64,000 bases of DNA from Brevundimonas nasdae. GTDB lineage: Bacteria > Pseudomonadota > Alphaproteobacteria > Caulobacterales > Caulobacteraceae. Made by a program: the position numbers and the translations under genes. Position 1 is the stretch's first letter. Every line of letters starts with the position of its first letter. The notes beneath the pieces were generated by a model. The model was not told where the DNA came from, did not search any database, and worked only from the letters and a program-made list of their open reading frames with translations. Of this stretch, positions 29,848-39,652 are shown one piece after another. The DNA lies in contig NZ_JAEPWN010000002.1 of assembly GCF_016654005.1 (NCBI RefSeq), forward strand, positions 248,001 to 312,000. Direction: 5' to 3'.

Positions 29848-30573
29848 TCAGGTCGTCTCCAGCGGCACCGACGGCGTCACATTGGGGAAGATGACCTCGA
29901 TCCGGTCATCACTGACATGCGAGGCCATGCTGTAGGCGTTCACCGGCTGCGCGCGGTTGACCCACAGCGCATAGTACAGATGGTCGGCGCGCGGATCACT
30001 GGTGTTGGGATGCAGCAGGATCGTCAGGCCCAGGCTGTTCAGCTGCAGCCACGGCACCAGCGTCGGCAATAGTTCATTGCTGAAACCGAAGTAGAACGAC
30101 GGCGTCACGTGCGGGCCGCGCGGCTCCAGGTTCCAGTTGCCCAGTTCGACGGGGAAACGCTCGGTCGCCCACTTCCGCAGCAGCGCCGCCTTTTCGTAGG
30201 TGTCTTCGTCGAAATAGATGTGGGCGTGATAGCTCTTGATGTCCGTATAGGCGCGCGGCAGCGACGGCAGCGTCTGCTCACCGGGACGAACGCTGACGGG
30301 CTGAGCGGCCGGTTCCTTGTAGGTCTCATACCCCCAGGGGCTGCGGCCCGTGGCGTTGCGAGGCGTCGACGGCGCAGCCGCAGCGCCGCTTCGCGGTGCA
30401 CGCCCCTGGGCCTGCGCCTGCGCTTGAGCGCCGCCGGCAGAAGCGACCAGACCGGCGGCCACGGCCAAACCGGAGCCGACCAGCAGATTACGCCGACCAG
30501 GCGACAGCAGATCCGCCCAGTCCTGATCAGTTTCTGCCTCGGCGGATCTGCGAGTATCGGATGATTTTGACAT
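29848..30573 (-). CDS. Tat-exported DOPA 4,5-dioxygenase-like protein
   Basis: The C-terminal 120 residues match the DOPA-dioxygenase family (small extradiol-type, PF08883-like): YHAHIYFDEDTYEKAALLRKW, PHVTPSFYFGF and VPWLQLNSLGLTILLHPNT. The family cleaves catecholic rings or is of unknown role in bacteria. This copy carries a twin-arginine signal (SPGRRNLLVGS followed by a hydrophobic stretch to AQAQAQ) and a Pro/Ala linker, so it would act in the periplasm, unlike the usual cytoplasmic members. It is divergent from the ZnuD-like receptor gene. Confidence 0.8.
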   Translation of the reverse strand: MSKSSDTRRSAEAETDQDWADLLSPGRRNLLVGSGLAVAAGLVASAGGAQAQAQAQGRAPRSGAAAAPSTPRNATGRSPWGYETYKEPAAQPVSVRPGEQTLPSLPRAYTDIKSYHAHIYFDEDTYEKAALLRKWATERFPVELGNWNLEPRGPHVTPSFYFGFSNELLPTLVPWLQLNSLGLTILLHPNTSDPRADHLYYALWVNRAQPVNAYSMASHVSDDRIEVIFPNVTPSVPLETT

Positions 30574-30815
30574 GAGCTTCTTCTGGCTTAGCGGCCGCTG
30601 TCAGGGCGGTGCGATACCGTTAAAACTTCAGCCTTAACAAGCGTCCGTTCATTGCTCATACGCATATGAGCCCCCGAGAAAACAAGGGTTCCTAAGTAGG
30701 CGCTGGGCGCCATGCTGCAATGCAGAACTTCTGACCTGACTTTAGGAAAACTGTCAGCCGCCTGGCTTGATCGACACATGAAATAAGAAAAGCTTCGCTG
30801 GCGTGTCGGGGACGC

Positions 30816-30844
30816 TTGACGATATGTGATGTTATCTCATAACT
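30816..30844 (+). promoter_or_regulatory. Candidate promoter with Zur-like operator upstream of znuD-like gene
   Basis: TTGACG (30816-30821) is spaced 17 bases from ATAACT (30839-30844), a plausible -35/-10 pair. Overlapping the -10 is a perfect palindrome GTTAT-N3-ATAAC at 30831-30843, the core of Zur boxes in many bacteria. It lies 33 bases before the ATG used here. The match is by eye; binding is inferred. Confidence 0.55.
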
Positions 30845-30875
30845 GACACACCTTCTGGTGAAAGTCCTCCTCCTC

Positions 30876-32909
30876 ATGCGTATGACCTCCCCCTCGCGCG
30901 CACTTCTTCTCGGCGTCGCCGCATCCGCCCTGCTATCGGGCGCCGCCACCGCACAGACCGCAACGCCGCCGCCCCAGACAGCGACTGTCGACGACGTGAT
31001 CGTCACCGGCGCGCCCTACGGCATCAGCCAGCGCGCGACCACCATCGCCACTGACGTCATCGACCAGCAGGCGCTCTCGACTTCGCCCGCCGTTTCGCTG
31101 GGCGATCTGGTCAGCAACCGCCCGGGCATCCGTTCGACAGACTTCGCGCCGGGCGCCAGCCGTCCTGTCATTCGCGGCCTGTCAGGCCCGCGCGTTCAGG
31201 TGCTGACCAACGGCATCGGCCTGATCGACGCCAGCTCAGTCTCGCCCGACCACGCCGTCGCCACCGACCCGGCCGAAGCCAGTCGGATCGAGATCATCCG
31301 TGGACCGGCGACACTGGTTTACGGCGGCTCCGCCATCGGCGGCGTCGTGAACGTGATCGACGACCGCATCCCGACCAAGATCCCCGAAGGCGGCCTGTCG
31401 GGCGTCGTTTCAACCCAGGTCTCCAGCGTCGATGACGGGCGCAGCGGCTTTGGCCGCGTCACTGTCGGAAGCGGCCATTTCGCCTTCAACCTGGATGGCG
31501 TGAAGCGCCAGACCAGCGACTACGACATCCCCTCACCCGCCATATCCGCCCGCAAGGCCGAGGCGGACGGCATCGATCGCGGTCCCGGCGGAACCCAGCC
31601 CAACAGCTACACCGACCTGACCGCCTGGGGCGTCGGCGGCTCCTACATCACCGACAAGGGCTATATCGGCGCCTCCTACAAGGACACCGACAGCGAATAC
31701 GGCACGGTCGCGGAAGAGAACGTCTTCATCAAACTGAACCAGGAGCGCTACGACGTACGCGGCGAATACCGTTTTGACGACGGCCCGTTCTCGGCCCTGC
31801 GCGGCTCCTACGGCCATGCCAAATACACCCACACCGAGTTCGAGTCCGTCGGCGAACCCGGCACCATCTTCAACTCGGACGGCTGGGAAGGCCGCGCCGA
31901 TCTGGTCCAGCGCCAACGCAACGGATGGAACGGCGCCGTCGGCGTTCAGGGCCTGTCGCGCAACTTCCAGGCCATCGGCGAAGAGGCCTTCGTGCCCACC
32001 GTCGATATCGACGAACTAGGCGTCTATACGGTTCAGCGCCTGGACCGCGCCCACTACGGCTTCGAGGGCGGCCTGCGCTACGACCGCCGCGAACTCAGCG
32101 CCACACCCATCGGCGGCGTCAGTCAGGTGAACCGCGAGTTCAACAACTGGTCCGCGTCGGTCGCCGGCTTCCTGCGCCCCGCCCCCGGTCTGTTCCTGGG
32201 CCTCAGCCTGGCCCACAACGAACGCGCGCCCAGCGAGGTTGAACTGTTCGCGGACGGCGTTCACATCGCCACCGCCGCCTACGAGACCGGCGACCTCAAT
32301 CTGAACAGCGAGAAGGTCAATACGCTGGAGGGAACCGTCCACTATGACCGCGGACGCTTCATCGGCGACCTGCACATCTATCATTCCTGGTACAACGGCT
32401 TCATCGACGAGCGCGCCACCGGCGCGGACTACCTCTACGAAGGCGAAGAATTCCCGATCTTCCAGTTCGTCCAGACCGACGCCCGCTTCTATGGCTTCGA
32501 ACTGGAAGGCGCCTATGCCCTGTGGGAGAGCGGCGACCGCAAGCTGTCGCTGGAAGGCGCGGCGGACTTCGTCCACGCCCAGACGGACCTGGGTCCGGCG
32601 GCGCGCATCCCGCCCTACTCCGTCACCGGACGTCTGGCCTGGACTTCCACGCCGTTCGACGCCAGCGTTGAAGTTCGCCATGTCGGCGAACAGGATAGGG
32701 TCGCCAACGCCTACGAACTGCCAACCGACGACTACACGCTGCTGAACCTGGCCGCCGCCTGGCGTCCGCTGACGGATCACAACGTGACGATCTTCGCCGA
32801 AGCCAGAAATCTGACCAACGAAGAGGCGCGCGAACACGTGTCCTTCCTGAAAGACATCGCCCCGATGGCCGGTCGCAACCTGCGTGTCGGCGTCGCCTAC
32901 CGGTTCTGA
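30876..32909 (+). CDS. znuD: ZnuD-like TonB-dependent outer-membrane receptor
   Basis: The 677-aa product has a signal peptide ending near GAATAQT, a plug domain (VIVTGAPYG to VVNVIDD, including the RPVIRGLSGPRVQVL block) and a 22-strand type barrel ending in GVAYRF. The barrel contains APSEVELFADGVHIATAAYETGD, close to the sequence I recall from ZnuD/PA0781-type zinc receptors. Start choice is uncertain: GTG 30858, ATG 30876 and ATG 30882 are all in frame, none with a clear ribosome site. A Zur-like operator upstream supports a zinc role. Confidence 0.8.
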   Translation: MRMTSPSRALLLGVAASALLSGAATAQTATPPPQTATVDDVIVTGAPYGISQRATTIATDVIDQQALSTSPAVSLGDLVSNRPGIRSTDFAPGASRPVIRGLSGPRVQVLTNGIGLIDASSVSPDHAVATDPAEASRIEIIRGPATLVYGGSAIGGVVNVIDDRIPTKIPEGGLSGVVSTQVSSVDDGRSGFGRVTVGSGHFAFNLDGVKRQTSDYDIPSPAISARKAEADGIDRGPGGTQPNSYTDLTAWGVGGSYITDKGYIGASYKDTDSEYGTVAEENVFIKLNQERYDVRGEYRFDDGPFSALRGSYGHAKYTHTEFESVGEPGTIFNSDGWEGRADLVQRQRNGWNGAVGVQGLSRNFQAIGEEAFVPTVDIDELGVYTVQRLDRAHYGFEGGLRYDRRELSATPIGGVSQVNREFNNWSASVAGFLRPAPGLFLGLSLAHNERAPSEVELFADGVHIATAAYETGDLNLNSEKVNTLEGTVHYDRGRFIGDLHIYHSWYNGFIDERATGADYLYEGEEFPIFQFVQTDARFYGFELEGAYALWESGDRKLSLEGAADFVHAQTDLGPAARIPPYSVTGRLAWTSTPFDASVEVRHVGEQDRVANAYELPTDDYTLLNLAAAWRPLTDHNVTIFAEARNLTNEEAREHVSFLKDIAPMAGRNLRVGVAYRF

Positions 32910-32925
32910 CCCTCAGGCGAAACAA

Positions 32926-32959
32926 AAAGGGCGGCGTCGAGAAATCGACGCCGCCCTTT
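32926..32959. terminator. Bidirectional terminator after znuD-like gene
   Basis: A 15-bp stem (AAAGGGCGGCGTCGA, 32926-32940, with 32945-32959) around a GAAA loop. A and T runs at both ends allow termination of the receptor gene and of the convergent amidohydrolase gene. Confidence 0.9.
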
Positions 32960-32981
32960 CTAATTCACGATGGCCCCGGTG

Positions 32982-34433
32982 CTAGTCGCGATAGTTCAAT
33001 GCAGGCGAACGCTCGCCCAGCAGGGCGCGGTACTGGAAGTTCGGGCCACGACGCTGTTCGAACTCAGCCTTGGCCTGGGCGATCACATCAGGGCTCTGGA
33101 ACAGTTCCGCCGTCGTCAGCGCCAGGGTCTTGGCGGCCAAGTGCGCGCCCTTCAGCCCGATGGACGAGCCCGCAGCCACGACATTCTGCCAGCTGTGACC
33201 CGCCGAGCCCGGGACGAAGGTCGCTGTCGACAGGCCGACCGTCGGCGTGACCCAGCTGACATCCGACACGTCGGTGGAACCGCCGAAGTCGCCGCCGATC
33301 ACAGCAGGCTCGATCTCGCCGACGCTGGACAGCGGCGGACGTACCGGGAAGCTTTTCTGGATCTCCGTCGCCAGAGCGATTTCTTCGGGCGTCCAGGTGA
33401 TGCCGCCGACGCTGCGCAGGTTGCGGTCCATCACATGCATCAGGGCCTCGTTTGGCAGCATGGAATAGACGCCGCCGATGGCTTCGAACTCGACACGCGT
33501 GCCGGTGCCCATGGCCGCGCCCTCAGCCGCCGCCTTCACCCGCTCCAGCACATCGCGAACGATGTTGGGATCGGTGTGACGGACGTAATAATAGCTTTCG
33601 GCATAGGCTGGCACGACGTTGGGCGCCTTGCCCCCGTCGGTGATGACGTAGTGGATGCGGGTGCGGTCCGGAATATGCTCGCGGATCATGTTGACCATGT
33701 TGTTCATGGCCTCGACGCCATCCAGCGCCGACCGCCCCTTGTCCGGCGCCGCCGCCGCGTGGGCCGCCGTGCCGTAGAAGCGGAACTTGCCCGAAACATT
33801 GGCCATGGTGTCGCCCTGACGGGCGCTGTTGACGTTGCCCGGGTGCCAGTGGATCGACACGTCCACGTCATTGAACAGGCCGTCGCGGACCATATAGACC
33901 TTGCCCGAGCCGCCCTCTTCCGCCGGCGTGCCATAGACGCGCAGTTCGCCCTTGATGTTGTTGGCGACCATCCACTCCTTGACGGCGATGGCCGACTGGA
34001 CCGAGGCCGCGCCGAACAGATTATGGCCGCAGCCATGACCGCCCGCCGCGCCAGCCGACTCCTGCACCGGACTCAGGGTCTGGGACAGGCCTGGCAGGGC
34101 GTCGAACTCGGCCAGAACCGCGATGACGGGTCCGGCGCCGTTCTTGAAGCTGGCCAGGAAGGCCGTCGGCTCACCTGCGATGCCGGGCGTCACGGTGAAC
34201 CCCGCTTCGCGCAGCTGACCTTGCAACAAGGCCGTGCTCTGGACTTCCTGATACCCCAACTCGGCGAAACGCCAGATTTCGAGCGCGGCGTGGTCGAGCG
34301 CGGGTTGGTTGCGATCAACGGCGGCGACGATCTGAGTCTTGGCTTGAGGCGTCAGTTCGGCGGCGACCGCCGGAGCGGCAAGTCCGGCGAGAGCGGCGGC
34401 GAGCGCCAGTGCGCGCATCGAAACAGGTTTCAT
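32982..34433 (-). CDS. Exported M20 family amidohydrolase (AbgB-like)
   Basis: The 483-aa product has a Sec signal (cleavage near APAVAAE), metal-binding motifs AEFDALPGLSQT, GHGCGHNLFG, GTPAEEGGSGK and a peptidase dimerisation domain in the middle. It resembles AbgB-type amidohydrolases that release amino acids from N-aryl or N-acyl conjugates such as p-aminobenzoyl-glutamate; substrate not certain. It follows the large TonB receptor gene on the same strand after a hairpin, so receptor and enzyme likely act on one substrate. Confidence 0.85.
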   Translation of the reverse strand: MKPVSMRALALAAALAGLAAPAVAAELTPQAKTQIVAAVDRNQPALDHAALEIWRFAELGYQEVQSTALLQGQLREAGFTVTPGIAGEPTAFLASFKNGAGPVIAVLAEFDALPGLSQTLSPVQESAGAAGGHGCGHNLFGAASVQSAIAVKEWMVANNIKGELRVYGTPAEEGGSGKVYMVRDGLFNDVDVSIHWHPGNVNSARQGDTMANVSGKFRFYGTAAHAAAAPDKGRSALDGVEAMNNMVNMIREHIPDRTRIHYVITDGGKAPNVVPAYAESYYYVRHTDPNIVRDVLERVKAAAEGAAMGTGTRVEFEAIGGVYSMLPNEALMHVMDRNLRSVGGITWTPEEIALATEIQKSFPVRPPLSSVGEIEPAVIGGDFGGSTDVSDVSWVTPTVGLSTATFVPGSAGHSWQNVVAAGSSIGLKGAHLAAKTLALTTAELFQSPDVIAQAKAEFEQRRGPNFQYRALLGERSPALNYRD

Positions 34434-34464
34434 CGAGAACTCCAGAAAACACAGGCAGATGGGA

Positions 34465-34486
34465 CGGAGAGCGTCACCGCTCTCCG
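34465..34486 (-). other. Hairpin between TonB receptor and amidohydrolase genes
   Basis: A perfect 9-bp stem (34465-34473 with 34478-34486) with a GTGA loop on the transcribed strand and no U-run. It is more likely an mRNA-stability element or processing site than a terminator. Confidence 0.5.
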
Positions 34487-34506
34487 CCCGAGACAGTCAG
34501 TTCGGA

Positions 34507-37500
34507 TCAGAAGAACTTGCGGACACTGACGTACCAGTAGCGCCCATAGGGCTGGTACACGGTGCCGACATAGCCCGCGCCGGACAGCGGCGGCTGCTCA
34601 TCGGTGATGTTGCGCACGCCGACCCGCACAGCCGTGTTCGACAGACGACCGCCATCGAACTCGTATTCACCGTACAGGTTCGCCGTCAGCGTCGATTCAA
34701 CAGTCCAGAAATCACCCGCCGAGTTGACCAGAGACGTATCGTTCAGGTCCGAGATGTACTGGGTGAAGGCGCCCACGGTGACGTTCTGATAACGCCAGCT
34801 GCCGGACAGCGACCACTTCCATTCCGGCCGGCCCAAATCGCCGATCAGATTGCCCGTGCGACCGCCGAAGGTGATGGCCGGATCAATCGCGCCCGACGCC
34901 TTTGCCGCCATCAGCTCCTGCATGCCCGGCGCTGATTCAAGGTAGTACTTGATCAGGTGGGATACGTTCAGGTTCAGGCTGAAATCGCCGTACTTGGTGC
35001 CGCGCAGGTTCCACATCGCCCCCAGGTCCAGCCCCTCAACCGTCTGCGGCTGCTGATTGGTGTAGGCGTCCGTGATGTACTGGACTTCACCTGCCGCTGT
35101 CAGGCCCGTACCTGCGAAGATGATGTTGTCGGCCGCCGTGGGATCGGCGCGCACGACGTTCGGATTGAAGCTGCCGTTCTTGCGCAGCAGATAGTCCAGG
35201 ATCAGGGCGTTCTGGCCACGGAACAGGCCGACCATGCCGGTCTGTTCAACCTTCCACCAGTCGGCGGTGAAGGTGAAATTGCCCAGTTGCTCCGGCAGGA
35301 AGCGCGGCTGGATCACGACGCCGAACGACGTGGTTTCAGACTCTTCCGGCTGCAGGTTCGGATTGCCCGAACGCCGCTCTGCCGTCAGCTTGCGCACATG
35401 GTTGGTGTTGATGCTGGCCGCGTCCGCAAAGGCCTTTGGCGGGGTATAAGAGGCGCCGCATTGATTCATGCCGGTCATCGCGCCGCGACGGATCAGCGCC
35501 TCGCAGTAGGCGTAGTCGTTCGAGCTGTTCGAACGCGTGATGACCGTGGCGTTGATCTGCTCCAGGTTCGGCGCCCGGAACCCTTGCGCCCACGATGCAC
35601 GCAGCCGGAAGCCGTCTACGATGTCCCAGGCCGCAGCGATCTTGGGCTTGGCCACGTCGCCGAAGTCCGAATAGTGCTCGAACCGGCCGGCCACCTGGAC
35701 CTCAAGATTGTGCACGAACGGCACGTTCATCTCCGGCGAAACCAGAGGTGCGGCAAACTCAGCATAGGCCGAGAAGACGTCACGCTCGCCATAGGTGTCC
35801 GGATTTTCCGCCGAGTTGATCAGGTCGCTGTAAACAGCGCCCGACTTGTCGGTGTAGCGGATCGTGCCGTCGATGCGGCTGTCGCGATCATCCAGTTGGG
35901 TTTCGGTGCGGGCTTCGATGCCGAATGCAGCCCCGACCGGGCCGCCCGGCAGGGTGAAGAGATCGGGACGCGATATCTTGAAGTCCCAGAGTCCCAGCTC
36001 GGTCTTGGTCTTGCGGACCATATCCACCCGGATCGCATCCAGCGCCGCCTGGTTCGACGGCGTCGCGTCGCCGTAACGCGGATGGGTGCGATCACCGCCG
36101 TTGAAGAAGTTGTAGGCGTCGGCCGTCGACTTGGCCGCCCATTCCGCCAGACGCGTGGTCGAGATGTTGTCGGACACGTCCTTGGCCGAGGCTTCGGACC
36201 ACAGAAGCGCCGACTCCCAGTTCCAGCCGCGCCATTCGCCGCGCAGACCGCCCAGGAAGCGATACTGCTGGTTGGTCACATCGACATTGATCGGGCCCAT
36301 GTCGTTGAACCGGTACCCCGTCAGCAGAACGTCCTGCTTGAAGGGGTTGTAGTAGTTCGAGCCCGGGATGGTCATGACGACTGACGACAGGGTGTTGATC
36401 GGTGCCTGACGTGCATGGGACTTGGCGTAATAGACGCCCAGTTCGCCGAACGCCTCGACCGAGTCATTGATCTTGTAACGCCCTGTCAGGAACAGGTTGA
36501 AGCGATCAACCTCCGGAATCACGGTCAGATCTTCCTGCGCGGTGTCAGCGCGAAGCGCCGGGTCCACCGTGGTTGTCTTTTTCAGGCACAAGCCATCGCC
36601 AAGGGCGGCAGCGCAGCCCGCAATATTGTCAGGCTGGATTGTGAAGGTGGTGAAGCTTTGACCGCCGAACTGAGCCGTCGCCTTGTTGGCCAGGGTGAAC
36701 TGGCCCCAGGGCGTCAGTTGCGAAAGGCCGTTTAGGCTGGAGTTGTTTTCGAACCCGGTTCCGGCAAACAGAGGGCTCTTGTCATCAGAGGCCGTGTAGG
36801 GCTTGTCCAACGTCGTCATCTCGTCGCGATGGTCATAGTTGAAGAACAACGAGACATTGCCCCGACCGTCGTCGATGTCCTTGCCGCCGTAGAGCGAGAA
36901 GTTGAACTCCCGCATGCCCGTGCCTTCGGCGGCGCCGTACTGGCTGGAGACGGTCCAGCTGTTCATGTCGTCGCGCAGCACCGTGTTGACCACGCCCGCA
37001 ACCGCGTCCGCGCCATAGATGGCGGCGGCGCCGTCGCGCAGGACCTCAAGACGCTTCAGACCCGAAACCGGGATCGCGTTGGTGTTGTAGGTCAGAACCG
37101 GAACCAGGTGTTCATTCGCCTGAGACGTCGGGTGGCCGACGACGCGGCGGCCGTTCAACAGCACCAGCGTGTTGCCGATGCCCAGGTTGCGCAGGTTGAC
37201 CGAGCCGGTGTCGCCGCGCGCCGAGTTGGAGGTCGCAGGCAGATAGCTGGAGTTGAAGGTCACGTCGCCCATCTGCGGGATGGAGCGCAGCAGCTCATCG
37301 CCCGAAGTCGCACCGGTGGCCAGGATCTGTTCTTCGCCGACGACCGTGACCGGCAGGGCCGCCGTGACCTTGGCGCCGCGAATCTGAGAGCCGACGACGA
37401 CGATCTCATCGACCTGGCTGACAGGGCCAGAGTCCGCTTCCTGAGCCATGGCGACGCCTGAGCCGAACAGGGCGGTCGTGGCGAGCATGGCCGCCTTGAC

Positions 37501-37527
37501 GCCGCAACGCACGTTGAATGAACGCAT
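34507..37527 (-). CDS. Large TonB-dependent receptor (1006 aa)
   Basis: An outer-membrane receptor with a signal peptide (cleavage near AMAQEA), a plug beginning EIVVVGSQIRG and containing TGSVNLRNLGIGNTLVLLNGRR and VLRDGAAAIYGADAVAGVVN, and a long barrel ending in YVSVRKFF. This size class is common in Caulobacterales and Sphingomonads, where the receptors import peptides, glycans or similar. The substrate is unknown. It is transcribed with the M20 amidohydrolase and divergently from gamma-glutamyltransferase, which suggests a peptide or amino-acid conjugate. Confidence 0.92.
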   Translation of the reverse strand: MRSFNVRCGVKAAMLATTALFGSGVAMAQEADSGPVSQVDEIVVVGSQIRGAKVTAALPVTVVGEEQILATGATSGDELLRSIPQMGDVTFNSSYLPATSNSARGDTGSVNLRNLGIGNTLVLLNGRRVVGHPTSQANEHLVPVLTYNTNAIPVSGLKRLEVLRDGAAAIYGADAVAGVVNTVLRDDMNSWTVSSQYGAAEGTGMREFNFSLYGGKDIDDGRGNVSLFFNYDHRDEMTTLDKPYTASDDKSPLFAGTGFENNSSLNGLSQLTPWGQFTLANKATAQFGGQSFTTFTIQPDNIAGCAAALGDGLCLKKTTTVDPALRADTAQEDLTVIPEVDRFNLFLTGRYKINDSVEAFGELGVYYAKSHARQAPINTLSSVVMTIPGSNYYNPFKQDVLLTGYRFNDMGPINVDVTNQQYRFLGGLRGEWRGWNWESALLWSEASAKDVSDNISTTRLAEWAAKSTADAYNFFNGGDRTHPRYGDATPSNQAALDAIRVDMVRKTKTELGLWDFKISRPDLFTLPGGPVGAAFGIEARTETQLDDRDSRIDGTIRYTDKSGAVYSDLINSAENPDTYGERDVFSAYAEFAAPLVSPEMNVPFVHNLEVQVAGRFEHYSDFGDVAKPKIAAAWDIVDGFRLRASWAQGFRAPNLEQINATVITRSNSSNDYAYCEALIRRGAMTGMNQCGASYTPPKAFADAASINTNHVRKLTAERRSGNPNLQPEESETTSFGVVIQPRFLPEQLGNFTFTADWWKVEQTGMVGLFRGQNALILDYLLRKNGSFNPNVVRADPTAADNIIFAGTGLTAAGEVQYITDAYTNQQPQTVEGLDLGAMWNLRGTKYGDFSLNLNVSHLIKYYLESAPGMQELMAAKASGAIDPAITFGGRTGNLIGDLGRPEWKWSLSGSWRYQNVTVGAFTQYISDLNDTSLVNSAGDFWTVESTLTANLYGEYEFDGGRLSNTAVRVGVRNITDEQPPLSGAGYVGTVYQPYGRYWYVSVRKFF

Positions 37528-37866
37528 AAACTAGGAACCCCCAAACTGTGAACCGCCCGCAGTATCCCCTCGATGCCCGCGACCGTTCTGAAATGTCGTT
37601 TTCAAAGGACAGTAAACTTAAAGCAACGAGGGATTGTGGAGCCCGCCACCCGAGTGAATTGCCTCATTTCGGACTAGAATGTGTCACACTTGCCGCGTCA
37701 AGCTTTGCAGAATAAATATTGTCGTTATACGATAAAGAGCGCAGCAGGATTTCGCGAACTGTGCTTAAATCGACTTTTTCAGCAATGCTATCGCTAAATT
37801 TGCAAATTTGAGCTCCACAGCTTTGCCGCGTAAGCATGGCCATGCACGAGACAATGAGGGCGTATT
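37528..37866. promoter_or_regulatory. 339-base A+T-rich divergent promoter region
   Basis: The gap between the divergent TonB receptor and gamma-glutamyltransferase genes is clearly richer in A+T than its surroundings (for example TAAATATTG and GTTATACGATAAAG near 37713-37737). It must hold promoters for both units. No palindrome of a known regulator stood out. Short minus-strand frames in it have poor codon use. Confidence 0.5.
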
Positions 37867-39627
37867 GTGACGAAACGCGTACTGTTTGACCGGGCGGTGA
37901 AAACCGCGACGGCGATCTCTGTTTCAGTAATGTTGCTGACCGGGCCAACTCAGGCCCAGGTTGCTGGCGCCGTTGTCCATCCCGGCGCTGGCAGCGGCGG
38001 CGATATCGTTGGTTATGGCCAGATTCACAGCCCCGTTGTTGGACGCGGCGGCATGGTCGCCAGCCAGAGCGATCTGGCCACGCGCGTCGGCGTGGACATC
38101 CTGCGCCAGGGCGGCAACGCCGTGGACTCCGCCATCGCCATCGCCTTCGCCGAGGCGGTCACCCTGCCCCGCGCCGGCAATATCGGCGGCAGCGGCTATA
38201 TGCTGGTCCATATGGCGGCGACCGCCGACCGACCGGCTCAAGACATCGCCATCAACTACTACGGCACGGCGCCTGCTGCGACGACGCCGGAACTGCTGCT
38301 GGCGGCCGATGGCAAGTTCGACCGCACCAAACCCTCGGGCTTCATCAATGTCGCCGTGCCCGGCACGGTCATGGGGATGTGGGAAGCCCACCAGCGTTTT
38401 GGTTCGCTAAGCTGGGCGCAACTGATCGCCCCGGCGATCCGCCTGGCCGAAGACGGCTATGTCCTGACTGACGGCGAAGCCGATGCAACCGGCGGGCGCG
38501 CCCGCGTTCTGGCCACCGATCCCGGCGCACGCGAAGCCTATCTGAAACCCGACGCCAGCCCCTATCGGGCGGGTGAAGTCTTCCGCCAACCCCTGCTGGC
38601 GGAAAGCCTGCGCAAGGTGGCGCGCGGCGGTGCGGATGAGTTCTACAAGGGCGAATTGGCACACCAGATCGTGGCGGGAATCCAGGCCCAGGGCGGCGTG
38701 ATCACCCTGGCCGACATGGCCGCCTATCGCGCCGATGTGTCCGAAGCGATCATGGGCAGCTATCGCGGCGCCCCGATCGCCTTCATGCCCCCCACCGCAT
38801 CGGGCGTCAGCGTCGCCGAGGCCCTGAACCTGCTTGAGCATTTCGATCTGAAGTCGATGGGCTGGGGCAGCGTCGACACCCTGCACCTGATCTCCGAGGC
38901 GATGAAGATCACCTCGTCCGACCGTCGCCTGATCGGCGGCGCGCCGCAGTGGAACACCCCCGCCCAGGGCCTGGCCAGCAAGGCCTTCGCCGCCGAGCGC
39001 GTCAAGCTGATCGCCCTGGACCGCAGCCTGAAGGCCGAGGACATTCCCGAGGGCAATCCCTATCCGTATGAAAGCCGCGACACGACCCATTTCTCAGTCG
39101 CCGACGCCCACGGCAACGCGGTGTCGAACACCTACACACTGTCCAACTCCTACGGCGCGCACGTCGCGCCGGTCGGCACCGGCATCCTGCTGAACAACCA
39201 CCTGGACAACTTCAGCTGGGGCACGCGCGACGAGCCGAACTCTCCTGCCCCCGGCAAGCGGCTGGGCTCGACCATCACCCCGATGATCGTGTTCAAGGAT
39301 GACAAGCCCTGGCTGGTCACCGGCACGCCGGGCGGCGGCTATATCATCGCCACGATGGTGCAGTTGATCTCGAACGTCATCGACCACAACCTGAACATCG
39401 CAGAGGCGGCGATGCGCCCACGCCTGAACCAGGGCGGCGGCGACAGTCCGCTGGAGCTGGAAGGCGGCTTCTCGCCTGACGTGGAGCGTTTGCTGCGTGA
39501 GCGCGGTCATACGGTGCGCCCGTCCATGACCATGGGCAGCACCCAGTCCATCATGATCGAAGGGGATCGCTTCCTCGGCGCCGTGGACACGCGCCGTCCC
39601 GACGCCCTGGCGCTGGGCGTCCGCTGA
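37867..39627 (+). CDS. ggt: Gamma-glutamyltransferase
   Basis: This periplasmic Ntn hydrolase cleaves gamma-glutamyl bonds, e.g. of glutathione, and self-processes into two subunits. The 586-aa product starts at GTG 37867 with a signal peptide (GPTQAQ). The nucleophile is Thr406 in SRDTTHFSVAD, the start of the small subunit; TGTPGGGYIIATMVQ, NIGGSGYMLVH and GKRLGSTITPM are further family motifs. It is followed after 25 bases by the zincin gene. Confidence 0.93.
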   Translation: MTKRVLFDRAVKTATAISVSVMLLTGPTQAQVAGAVVHPGAGSGGDIVGYGQIHSPVVGRGGMVASQSDLATRVGVDILRQGGNAVDSAIAIAFAEAVTLPRAGNIGGSGYMLVHMAATADRPAQDIAINYYGTAPAATTPELLLAADGKFDRTKPSGFINVAVPGTVMGMWEAHQRFGSLSWAQLIAPAIRLAEDGYVLTDGEADATGGRARVLATDPGAREAYLKPDASPYRAGEVFRQPLLAESLRKVARGGADEFYKGELAHQIVAGIQAQGGVITLADMAAYRADVSEAIMGSYRGAPIAFMPPTASGVSVAEALNLLEHFDLKSMGWGSVDTLHLISEAMKITSSDRRLIGGAPQWNTPAQGLASKAFAAERVKLIALDRSLKAEDIPEGNPYPYESRDTTHFSVADAHGNAVSNTYTLSNSYGAHVAPVGTGILLNNHLDNFSWGTRDEPNSPAPGKRLGSTITPMIVFKDDKPWLVTGTPGGGYIIATMVQLISNVIDHNLNIAEAAMRPRLNQGGGDSPLELEGGFSPDVERLLRERGHTVRPSMTMGSTQSIMIEGDRFLGAVDTRRPDALALGVR

Positions 39628-39652
39628 ATCCCGCCTGACTGGAGACATGCCG

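Noticed and set aside
32970-36384. Long plus-strand frames opposite the M20 and TonB receptor genes (32970-34529, 34957-36384)
   Set aside because: Arg/His-rich antisense frames without signal peptides or motifs.
37664-37948. 94-codon minus-strand frame in the ggt/TonB receptor gap
   Set aside because: A+T-rich codon use unlike neighbours and it overlaps the ggt start; probably chance.
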